Assembly (NCBI RefSeq): GCF_030409325.1
Contig: NZ_JAUFPR010000004.1
Location: forward strand, 295,548 to 359,547
Direction of reading: 5' to 3'
Length of the DNA: 64,000 nt
Source of the DNA: Mucilaginibacter aquaedulcis
GTDB taxonomy: Bacteria > Bacteroidota > Bacteroidia > Sphingobacteriales > Sphingobacteriaceae
Shown here: one piece after another, positions 1-6,406 of the stretch
Layout of the letters: each line of letters opens with the position of its first letter
Numbering within the stretch: the stretch's first letter is position 1
Made by a program: the position numbers and the translations under genes
The notes under the pieces: generated by a model
Seen by the model: the letters and a program-made list of their open reading frames with translations, nothing else
What the model was told of the DNA's origin: nothing
Database searches by the model: none

Positions 1-23
1 CATAGGATAGACTTAATGTATAG

Positions 24-53
24 AATTTCTCGTCGTCCCTCCTCGAAATAACA
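24..53. repeat. partial interspersed repeat (GTCATTTCGA type, one half)
   Basis: This short stretch contains CTCCTCGAAATAAC preceded by an ATTTCTCGTCG segment. It matches, with a few changes, one arm of the complete inverted-repeat element at 25202-25312. The partner arm would lie outside the window, so only a half copy can be seen. Confidence 0.4.
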
Positions 54-69
54 AGCATATTTACCCCAA

Positions 70-2535
70 TCAAAAATGAACAATCACCTTAAAGCTCAAA
101 TTACGGCCCATATTATAGATACCTGTGTGCCCGCTGGGCGATGATTTAAAGTATTCAAAATATTTAAGCCGGTTTAAATTGGCCTGGTAAGCGGTATCAA
201 ATAAATTATCGGCCTGTACAAAAAACTCGTAGAAAGCGGTCTTCGCCCTGGCTGGTTTAATGGTGAAGCCCAAGCCGGCGTTGAACAGGGTATAACCTTT
301 AGTAAAAGTTTCGGTATTGTCCAGCGCATAAAAATGGTTCTGGTCGGCGTAGCTATCGGCTTCCAAACGGGTGTTGAGTTTGGTAAATACCCCATAATTA
401 CCCGGCAAGCTAACTTTTAAGGCCGACCGGATATGCAGCGGCGGTATAAAGGGCAGGTATTTGGCATCATTACCGTACTGTGCAATCAACTGCGGGTTTT
501 TATTGATGCCGGTTACCCAGGCCACGCTGTTATCCAAAGCCAGCCATTTTATGCTTCGCGGGTGCAGGTTGAGGGTAAGTTCGGCACCATAAAGGCGTGC
601 CTTTGATTGCTGATACTGGTAGGTGCTGTTGCCCGGTACTATCACCACCGGGTTGCCCTCGGCATCGTTAACCCGGGCCTGGTATATATAGTTGTTGATG
701 TTGTTGTTAAAAATTTCGGCCACAATATCCATATCGGGCAGATAGGCAATAAAGCCAATATCCTGCTGCAGGCTAAATTCCGGGTTAAAGCTGCGATTGC
801 CCAGGTAAACAATATGGGCACCGGGATCAAGGCCGTTTGAACCTATTTCCGTAATGTTTGGTGCACGGTAGCCGCGGGCGATGTTGGCCTTGAGCAGGAG
901 GCGGTCGCTGAGGTTATAGGTGAGCCCCACACTGCCCGAAACACCCTGGTAAGTGTGCCTGAACGATGGAAATTGGAGACCTGCGCCGGCAGTATCGGGC
1001 AGGTGTGCCTGCCTGCCGAAACCGGTTTGCGTATCTGTACCTACATAAAAGTTGTTCCAGCTGATGTGGCGGTTATCATACCGCAAACCACCAGATATAT
1101 CAACCTTACCAAAGCTTTTCTTAGCGAAAATGAATCCACCGGCATCAAACAGATTATAGTCGGGAATAGGGAAATCGGTAGCAGCCTTGCTGCGGTTGGT
1201 TTGGTAAATGCCATTAACCCCCACCGTGGTTTCTACCCCGGCTATGGCAGGCAGGTTATACCGAACATCGTAATTAATAGTATTAAGCACCACGTACAAA
1301 CCTGCCTGTTCGGGAACGGTTGGGTGGTTATATTCCCGCCGGACACTTTGCTGAATACCCAGCGAGGCGCTGACGCTACCCTCCCCGGCTTTAAAAGAGT
1401 TAGTAGTGTACACCCGGTAATGCTGTATACGCTGGTGCAGGGGCGCAATGCGGTATGAGCGCAGCTCATCGGGCGAAACTATGGGACGGTTTTTAATATC
1501 ATCCTGCCCGGCCTCGGCAATCTGTTTGGTAAACTGGCGGGTGAGCGAATCGCGACTGCCATCGGGTATTTCCTGCCGGTTATCATACAGCGTAGCGCCA
1601 ATTTGTGCGTATCCCCATTTTTTATCAACCCGGGCAATTCCTGAAAGGTTAAACTCGCGAAAACCGGTATTGTATACAAAGCCATCTACCTTGTTCTGGT
1701 AATCATGCGCGGTTTTAGCCGTAGCCCGGAAGGCGTATTTCCAGTTGTTTTGTTTGTATGATAACCCGAGTGATGTACCTGCCATGCCGTTGTTGGTATG
1801 ATAATCGGTTATAAAATCACCATTCAGTTTACCGTCTTCGCCATTAGGAATATAAGGGATCAGGTTAATTACCCCGGCCAGGGCGTCGGAACCATAGGTT
1901 AAACTTGCCGGGCCTTTCACCACTTCGGCACGACCAATGCCGTACTGATCAATCTCGATACCGTGTTCATCTCCCCATTGCTGGCCCTCCTGACGTATCC
2001 CATCGTACAGTGTCAAAACCCGATTATAGCCCAGCCCGCGGATAAAGGGTTTGGAAATATTTGGCCCTGTGGTAACCGCGCTTACACCCGGCACGCCTTT
2101 AATAATGGCATCAATAATATTATTGTTCACATGCTGCTCTATTTCCTTTTTACCCATTACGGTTATAGGCACGGGGTTACTGCGCAGCTGGGTGGCTCGC
2201 GATACGCCGGTAACTACCACCTCATTCAGTTTTGATGGTTTTTCTTTCAGGTTGATATTGTGGATAGCTGCCACATCGGTATTGATGGTGATGCTGATGG
2301 TTTCGGCCTCAAAACCTATACTGGTTATGGTAAGTCCATAGGTACCCGGTGGGATATTTTTAATTTCAAAATAGCCCTTGGTGTTGGTACTTGCCCCTCG
2401 CCCGGTGCCTTTAACATTTACCGACGCGTATGATAACGGCTCATTATTTCCGGTAACACGACCTTTAATAACTCCAGTTTGCGCCATTAACACCTTGCCT
2501 GTAAGTAATATAAAAAGTAAAAACAGTATCCGCAT
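70..2535 (-). CDS. TonB-dependent outer-membrane receptor, probably for a metal or metal complex
   Basis: Outer-membrane active-transport receptor of about 821 residues. A Sec signal peptide (MRILFLLFILLTGKVLMAQ) is followed by a carboxypeptidase-regulatory-like domain (about 22-100), a plug domain (about 105-215, ending in GPASLTYGSDALAGVIN) and a beta-barrel that ends in the usual aromatic residue (VIVHF). The ATG at 2535 is chosen over an in-frame TTG 30 nt upstream, because a good -7 element (TAAGTTTG) lies between them and would put the TTG outside the transcript. The gene diverges from a DtxR/MntR-like repressor and palindromic sites fill the gap, which suggests metal-controlled uptake. 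The substrate itself (Mn, Fe, Zn or a chelate) cannot be read from the sequence. Confidence 0.88.
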   Translation of the reverse strand: MRILFLLFILLTGKVLMAQTGVIKGRVTGNNEPLSYASVNVKGTGRGASTNTKGYFEIKNIPPGTYGLTITSIGFEAETISITINTDVAAIHNINLKEKPSKLNEVVVTGVSRATQLRSNPVPITVMGKKEIEQHVNNNIIDAIIKGVPGVSAVTTGPNISKPFIRGLGYNRVLTLYDGIRQEGQQWGDEHGIEIDQYGIGRAEVVKGPASLTYGSDALAGVINLIPYIPNGEDGKLNGDFITDYHTNNGMAGTSLGLSYKQNNWKYAFRATAKTAHDYQNKVDGFVYNTGFREFNLSGIARVDKKWGYAQIGATLYDNRQEIPDGSRDSLTRQFTKQIAEAGQDDIKNRPIVSPDELRSYRIAPLHQRIQHYRVYTTNSFKAGEGSVSASLGIQQSVRREYNHPTVPEQAGLYVVLNTINYDVRYNLPAIAGVETTVGVNGIYQTNRSKAATDFPIPDYNLFDAGGFIFAKKSFGKVDISGGLRYDNRHISWNNFYVGTDTQTGFGRQAHLPDTAGAGLQFPSFRHTYQGVSGSVGLTYNLSDRLLLKANIARGYRAPNITEIGSNGLDPGAHIVYLGNRSFNPEFSLQQDIGFIAYLPDMDIVAEIFNNNINNYIYQARVNDAEGNPVVIVPGNSTYQYQQSKARLYGAELTLNLHPRSIKWLALDNSVAWVTGINKNPQLIAQYGNDAKYLPFIPPLHIRSALKVSLPGNYGVFTKLNTRLEADSYADQNHFYALDNTETFTKGYTLFNAGLGFTIKPARAKTAFYEFFVQADNLFDTAYQANLNRLKYFEYFKSSPSGHTGIYNMGRNLSFKVIVHF

Positions 2536-2552
2536 ATAAATTTTAATTTGCA

Positions 2553-2560
2553 CAAACTTA
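2553..2560 (-). promoter_or_regulatory. -7 promoter element of the TonB receptor
   Basis: On the minus strand this reads TAAGTTTG, a perfect match to the Bacteroidota -7 consensus TAnnTTTG. Transcription would begin about 4 nt downstream, which leaves a leader of roughly 14 nt before the ATG. No clear TTG is seen at the usual 19-nt spacing, so the element may depend on regulation. Confidence 0.5.
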
Positions 2561-2567
2561 TTCAATT

Positions 2568-2585
2568 AATTTGACAAACTAAATT
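2568..2585. promoter_or_regulatory. candidate weak operator for the DtxR-like regulator
   Basis: AATTTGACAAACTAAATT is an imperfect palindrome that resembles the stronger site at 2591-2608 (same GACAA core and flanking AATT). It lies just upstream of the receptor's -7 box, where bound repressor would block transcription. Assigned by similarity only. Confidence 0.35.
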
Positions 2586-2590
2586 AAAAT

Positions 2591-2608
2591 AATTAGACAA
2601 GACTAATT
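2591..2608. promoter_or_regulatory. 18-bp palindromic operator, probably for the adjacent DtxR/MntR-like regulator
   Basis: AATTAGAC-AA-GACTAATT is a near-perfect inverted repeat with one mismatch between its 8-bp arms. It lies between the divergent promoters of the TonB receptor and the regulator. DtxR-family proteins bind AT-rich palindromes of about this length with a TTAG...CTAA frame. Assignment to this regulator is by position and form. Confidence 0.6.
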
Positions 2609-2632
2609 TTATAATTATGGGATGTTTTTATT

Positions 2633-2640
2633 TATGTTTG
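2633..2640 (+). promoter_or_regulatory. -7 promoter element of the DtxR-like regulator
   Basis: TATGTTTG matches the Bacteroidota TAnnTTTG consensus exactly and lies 18 nt before the ATG at 2659. It excludes the more upstream in-frame ATG at 2617, which would precede the transcription start. Confidence 0.5.
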
Positions 2641-2658
2641 TGTGTAATCATAAAGCGT

Positions 2659-3312
2659 ATGTACACCCTATCGGAAGAGAATTATTTAAAGTCTATTTAC
2701 CGGCTTGCACAGCAAAACGGTTTTAAGATAACACCCACTGCCATTGCCGAAGCATTGGGCAACAATCCGGCATCAGTGGTTGACATGATACGTAAGCTTA
2801 CCGAAAAGCAGCTGATTGCCTACGATAAAAAGAAAGGCGTTGAATTAACCCCACAAGGGCTTAAAGATGCTGTACTTATAGTTCGCAGGCATAGGCTTTG
2901 GGAGGTATTTTTGCTGGAGAAGCTTGGCTATCACTGGGATGAGATACATGACATTGCCGAGGAGCTTGAACACATCAGTGATGCCACCCTGGCCGACAGG
3001 CTCGACAAGTTCCTGGGGTTCCCCGAGTATGACCCTCACGGCGACCCGATCCCGAAGGCTAACGGAAAAGTACCCAAACCCTATTCCGTAACCCTTACCG
3101 ATCTTAAAACCGGGGATACTTGCCGGGTAGCCGCGGTTCGCGATACCAGCAGTCCGTTTTTGCAATACCTGCAAAGGCTTGATATTGGTATAGGCACCAA
3201 CATACAACTGCTTGAAAAAATACCTTTCGATAATTCGCTCGTGATCAGTATCAGCGGTAGGGAAAGCACCACCGTATCGCAAAAGTTTGGGGAAAATATT
3301 TTGGTTGATTAG
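2659..3312 (+). CDS. DtxR/MntR-family metal-dependent transcriptional repressor
   Basis: Cytoplasmic repressor of 217 residues with an N-terminal winged helix (about 1-62), a metal-binding dimerisation domain (about 65-140) and a C-terminal SH3-like/FeoA domain (about 150-217). By family alignment, His78, Glu101, Glu104 and His105 match the MntR ligands His77, Glu99, Glu102 and His103; His78, Glu82 and His97 match the DtxR ancillary site. Glu101 replaces the Cys102 of DtxR, which leans towards manganese. The first ligand position (Asp8 in MntR, Met10 in DtxR) is Asn8, which is neither. The start at MYTLSEENYL fits family N-termini and the -7 box. It probably represses itself and the divergent receptor. 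Confidence 0.88.
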   Translation: MYTLSEENYLKSIYRLAQQNGFKITPTAIAEALGNNPASVVDMIRKLTEKQLIAYDKKKGVELTPQGLKDAVLIVRRHRLWEVFLLEKLGYHWDEIHDIAEELEHISDATLADRLDKFLGFPEYDPHGDPIPKANGKVPKPYSVTLTDLKTGDTCRVAAVRDTSSPFLQYLQRLDIGIGTNIQLLEKIPFDNSLVISISGRESTTVSQKFGENILVD

Positions 3313-3481
3313 CTTCTGGTGTTATGCTCCCATCACGCGTTATTGTGAGGTACGAATAAATAGTCTCACCCAATCCTCTCCAAATGAGATTTAAAAGAGC
3401 TTCTGCTTTGAACCTTATAGCAATACCCGCGGAGAAAGCCATGGCTGGCTATGTTGAAACATGCAATGCGTATCTCATAAA

Positions 3482-3626
3482 CGACTCACCCCGACATCGC
3501 TGTGCTTGTCACCCCTCTCTTCGCCTGCGGCGGAAAGAAGGGATTTTCTGTTACTTTTTTTCTCTGCCCTCTTTCCAGCGAAGCTGAAGAGAGGGCGGTC
3601 CAGCGTAGCGTAGACCGGGTGAGTTG
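3482..3626 (+). repeat. 145-bp palindromic interspersed element, copy 1
   Basis: The ends read GACTCACCCCGACATCGC on the left and GTAGACCGGGTGAGTTG on the right, so the termini are inverted repeats (CTCACCC / GGGTGAG). The interior contains CTCTCTTCGCCTGCGGCGG and a diverged complement. A second copy at 20913-21070 lies in the opposite orientation: its left end is the complement of this right end and vice versa. Non-coding; the rest of the 3313-3686 gap shows no convincing gene. Confidence 0.75.
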
Positions 3627-3686
3627 ATTTATCCTCCCAAACATCTCTTTTTCTCCTTATCTTTAATAGTGTAAACCCCGGCTGCT

Positions 3687-4382
3687 ATGGAAGAATCAGA
3701 AAAATTGAACCGCATTATTGAGGCCCGCATGAAACTAAAGGCCCGCTTTGAGGAAAAAATGAAGCTCACTCCATCCGTTGCCGATGATATACCGCGCGGG
3801 ACCGGAAAAACTAACCGGCATGGCATGCCTTCCATACCCATTGGCCAAACGGTAACCTTTAAATGGCCCGTGCTTGACTTGGGTTATCAGCCCAATGTGC
3901 CTACAGAAAGATGGCGGCTCACTATTGACGGCGCTGTTGAAAACCCCGTAAAACTTACCTGGAAAGAGTTCATGGCTCTGCCACAAACCAAAGACACTTC
4001 CGATTTTCACTGCGTTACCACCTGGTCAAAATTAAATATGCCCTGGAAAGGCGTGAGTCTGCTTGACCTGGCGGCCCTGGTTCATCCGCACGAAGATGCC
4101 ACCCATGTTATGTGTTATGGTTATGATACCTACACTACCAACCTATCGCTTGAAGAAGCCCTGAAACCCGATGTGCTGCTGGTACATACCTTTGAAGGAC
4201 AGCCGCTACCTAAAGAGCATGGCGGGCCGGTGCGTATGATAACCCCGCAGTTGTATGCCTGGAAAGGCTCTAAGTGGATAAAGCGGATAGAGTTTTTAAC
4301 TGAAAACAAATTAGGCTTCTGGGAAGATCGCGGTTACTCCAACACCGCCTACCCATGGCGCAACGACCGATACAGCGATTAA
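3687..4382 (+). CDS. sulfite-oxidase-like molybdopterin oxidoreductase
   Basis: Soluble 231-residue protein made of the oxidoreductase molybdopterin-binding domain of the sulfite oxidase/YedY superfamily (COG2041). The segment DFHCVTTWS carries the cysteine that coordinates molybdenum, and GGPVRMITPQLYAWKGSKW is the conserved second half of the cofactor pocket. The C-terminal GFWEDRGYSNTAYPW is typical of the small cytoplasmic sulfite-oxidase-like branch. No twin-arginine or Sec signal is present, so it should be cytoplasmic. The substrate is unknown. The gene stands alone, and its stop codon is followed directly by a hairpin shared with the convergent neighbour. Confidence 0.85.
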   Translation: MEESEKLNRIIEARMKLKARFEEKMKLTPSVADDIPRGTGKTNRHGMPSIPIGQTVTFKWPVLDLGYQPNVPTERWRLTIDGAVENPVKLTWKEFMALPQTKDTSDFHCVTTWSKLNMPWKGVSLLDLAALVHPHEDATHVMCYGYDTYTTNLSLEEALKPDVLLVHTFEGQPLPKEHGGPVRMITPQLYAWKGSKWIKRIEFLTENKLGFWEDRGYSNTAYPWRNDRYSD

Positions 4383-4456
4383 GCGGAAAGCTCAAAGCAA
4401 AAAGCCGAAGGCTTAAAGTACACCTACATGGAGCTTTAAGCCTTCCGCTTTCAGCC
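4383..4456. repeat. post-stop hairpin of degenerate short words (AAAGC type)
   Basis: The 74 bp between two convergent stop codons is entirely a quasi-palindrome. The left arm is a run of AAAGC-like words ending AAGCCGAAGGCTTAAAG; the right arm is its complement, CTTTAAGCCTTCCGCTTT. There is no U-tract. It could act as a bidirectional terminator or 3'-end stabiliser. See the same design at 10413, 19296, 32255, 34278, 50274 and 54145. Confidence 0.65.
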
Positions 4457-4963
4457 TTATTGTTGTTTGCCGTTTATTTTGGCCGATTCTTCCAGTTCGT
4501 TATCAACCTGGTCATCAAAATACAGACGGTATATTACCCAGTCGTTTTTTGGTTTGTAAAACATAAAGGTAAACCTAACGGGCGAGTTTTGATGTTTTAC
4601 CAGGTAGCTGTATAGTACCAGGCTGTTTGATGCCTTGCGCTGTACAATAAGCTCTTTACCCTCATACATACCAACCAAAGCACGGGTAGTATCAATTTTG
4701 GCTATCAACCCCCTCAGGCTGGTTGAATCAACCTGGGGGTTGGTTTTAAAAATATTGATGATAGCACGTGAGGTACCGTCTTTTTCATAAGTTTTAAAAA
4801 ACTTATCAATATAACCTGTTACACCGGCAACAGGCGCGACAGCAGCCGGTTTTGGTGCGGTAGCGGCAGGGGTTTGTGCGTAGGCGGCGCTGCAAATAAT
4901 GCAGGCTAATACCATAAAAAATAAAGGTTTTATTGCTTTAAAGCCGAAGTATTGCATGATCAT
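4457..4963 (-). CDS. secreted protein of unknown function
   Basis: 168-residue exported protein. A signal peptide runs to about residue 29 (cleavage near AYA/QTP), followed by an Ala/Pro-rich linker of about 18 residues and a small alpha/beta domain (about 48-160) with RFTFMFYKPKNDWVIYRLYFD. The fold resembles short periplasmic proteins of the DUF3887/DUF4783 kind, but I cannot assign it to a family. A second ATG two codons in is equally possible as the start. Its stop codon abuts the hairpin shared with the molybdopterin oxidoreductase. Confidence 0.65.
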   Translation of the reverse strand: MIMQYFGFKAIKPLFFMVLACIICSAAYAQTPAATAPKPAAVAPVAGVTGYIDKFFKTYEKDGTSRAIINIFKTNPQVDSTSLRGLIAKIDTTRALVGMYEGKELIVQRKASNSLVLYSYLVKHQNSPVRFTFMFYKPKNDWVIYRLYFDDQVDNELEESAKINGKQQ

Positions 4964-5059
4964 ATTTTATCAGCCTAAAATAGGTAATAAAATAATATCA
5001 ACTCATGCGGATAGTAAAATCGGGGTAAAATTTATTGAGGCATATTTATTACCGCGGTA

Positions 5060-5242
5060 TTAAACTCCAAAAAATAAAAGACGGAAGGCAGTTTCTTGCC
5101 CTGTTTCAGGGTAAGCCGTTACCTTTACTTTCAGGCTTTTGATCAGCGTTACCGAATCGCCATTGTTCAGGATATTACGGTTAATTATTCTATACCCAGG
5201 CTTGGTTACTCCTATTTCAAAGCACAAAAAAAGCCTGCTCAT
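5060..5242 (-). pseudogene. possible gene remnant or small unknown ORF
   Basis: A 60-codon reading frame lies just downstream of pdhB on the same strand. Its first codons lie inside the pdhB terminator, so this is not a normal start. The C-terminal part (SLKVKVTAYPETGQETAFR) has the alternating pattern of a real beta-rich domain. It may be the 3' end of a decayed gene. No homologue is recognised and confidence is low. Confidence 0.22.
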
Positions 5243-5258
5243 TTTGAGCAGGCTTTTT
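5228..5258 (-). terminator. intrinsic terminator of pdhB
   Basis: Perfect stem AAAAAGCCTGCTC / GAGCAGGCTTTTT with a 5-nt ATTTT loop, placed 23 nt after the pdhB stop codon. A-rich and T-rich flanks on both sides make it usable in either direction. Confidence 0.9.
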
Positions 5259-5280
5259 CATATATTGTTATAAGGCGTTA

Positions 5281-6264
5281 TTATTTAGTAACGTACATTA
5301 CTTCTTTAACCGCTTTAACAACCCTTTCAGGGTTTGGCAGGTATTCCTGTATTAAAGTTGGTGCGTAAGGCAATGGAACGTCGCCGCCCATGATGCGCTG
5401 TATTGGAGCATCAAGGTAATCAAACGCATCTTTTTGTACTTTAAAGGCAACCTCGGTAGCAATTGAACCTAAAGGCCAGCTTTCTTCAATAATTACCAAA
5501 CGGTTTGTTTTTTTAACCGATTCAATAACTGTAGCATAATCAATAGGGCGTACAGTACGTAAATCGATCACTTCGGCGTTGATACCTTCTTTTTCCAGTT
5601 CGGCAGCGGCAGCGATAACCACTTTCATGATCTTGCCAAAGCCAACTAAAGTAACATCTGTACCTTCTTTAACAACCTTTGCTTTACCCAATGGTATGTA
5701 GTAAGTTTCTTCAGGCACTTCACCTTTATCGCCGTACATTAATTCAGATTCCATGAAAATAACCGGATCCGGATCAAGTATAGCTGATTTTAATAAACCT
5801 TTTGCATCATATGGGTTTGATGGAACAACCACCTTTAAACCAGGGCAGTTGGCATACCAGTTTTCAAAACACTGGCTGTGCTGTGAGCTTAACATACCCG
5901 CGTTACCGGTTGGGCCACGGAAAACGATTGGTACCGAGAACTGGCCACCGCTCATTGACATGATCTTGGCAGCACCGTTAATGATCTGGTCAATGGCCAC
6001 TAACGAAAAGTTAAAGGTCATGAACTCGATAACCGGGCGTAGTCCATTCATGGCCGAGCCAATGCCTATACCGGCAAAGCCTAATTCAGAGATGGGCGTA
6101 TCAATAACGCGTTTAGCACCAAATTCATCTAACATACCCTGGCTTACTTTGTAGGCACCGTTATATTCGGCCACCTCTTCACCCATCAGGTATATTTTAT
6201 CGTCGTTGCGCATTTCTTCGACCATGGCCTCTCTTAGCGCTTCTCTGAACTGTATTTCTCTCAT
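5281..6264 (-). CDS. pdhB: pyruvate dehydrogenase E1 component, beta subunit
   Basis: 327-residue beta subunit of the alpha2beta2 E1 enzyme, which decarboxylates pyruvate with thiamine diphosphate and passes the acetyl group to lipoyl-E2. The N-terminal thiamine-binding domain begins MREIQFREALREAM and holds MGEEVAEYNGAYKVSQGM; the C-terminal transketolase domain follows from about residue 195. The ATG at 6264 is chosen because a canonical promoter (TTG, 19 nt, TATATTTG) lies immediately upstream and overlaps any earlier start. Neither the alpha subunit nor E2/E3 genes are nearby, as is usual in Bacteroidota where E1 beta is often solitary. Confidence 0.95.
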   Translation of the reverse strand: MREIQFREALREAMVEEMRNDDKIYLMGEEVAEYNGAYKVSQGMLDEFGAKRVIDTPISELGFAGIGIGSAMNGLRPVIEFMTFNFSLVAIDQIINGAAKIMSMSGGQFSVPIVFRGPTGNAGMLSSQHSQCFENWYANCPGLKVVVPSNPYDAKGLLKSAILDPDPVIFMESELMYGDKGEVPEETYYIPLGKAKVVKEGTDVTLVGFGKIMKVVIAAAAELEKEGINAEVIDLRTVRPIDYATVIESVKKTNRLVIIEESWPLGSIATEVAFKVQKDAFDYLDAPIQRIMGGDVPLPYAPTLIQEYLPNPERVVKAVKEVMYVTK

Positions 6265-6297
6265 TATATTTATATAAAATGATGTTTTTTGCGACCG

Positions 6298-6327
6298 CAA
6301 ATATAAACACTAATGTGTAAAATGCAA
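6298..6327 (-). promoter_or_regulatory. pdhB promoter
   Basis: On the minus strand this reads TTG, 19 nt, TATATTTG, which is a textbook Bacteroidota promoter. Transcription would start near 6294, leaving a leader of about 30 nt before the ATG. Confidence 0.7.
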
Positions 6328-6338
6328 TCCTTAGGCTC

Positions 6339-6393
6339 ACACACCTACGGTTTTAATACATATATTTTACAAAAATGGGTACATTAGGTGTGT
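6339..6393. promoter_or_regulatory. inverted repeat in the divergent pdhB / DUF4153 spacer
   Basis: ACACACCTA (6339-6347) and TAGGTGTGT (6385-6393) are perfect complements separated by 37 bp. They sit upstream of both divergent genes. This could be a two-site operator, but no cognate regulator is known. Confidence 0.3.
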
Positions 6394-6406
6394 AAACCTT
6401 ACGCCA

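Noticed and set aside
2617..2658. N-terminal extension of the DtxR-like protein beginning at the upstream ATG
   Set aside because: The extra residues (GCFYLCLCVIIKR) do not fit the family start, and the TATGTTTG -7 box lies inside them.
3384..3587. 67-codon frame before the molybdopterin oxidoreductase
   Set aside because: Its second half is the palindromic element at 3482-3626, and the first half shows no protein pattern.
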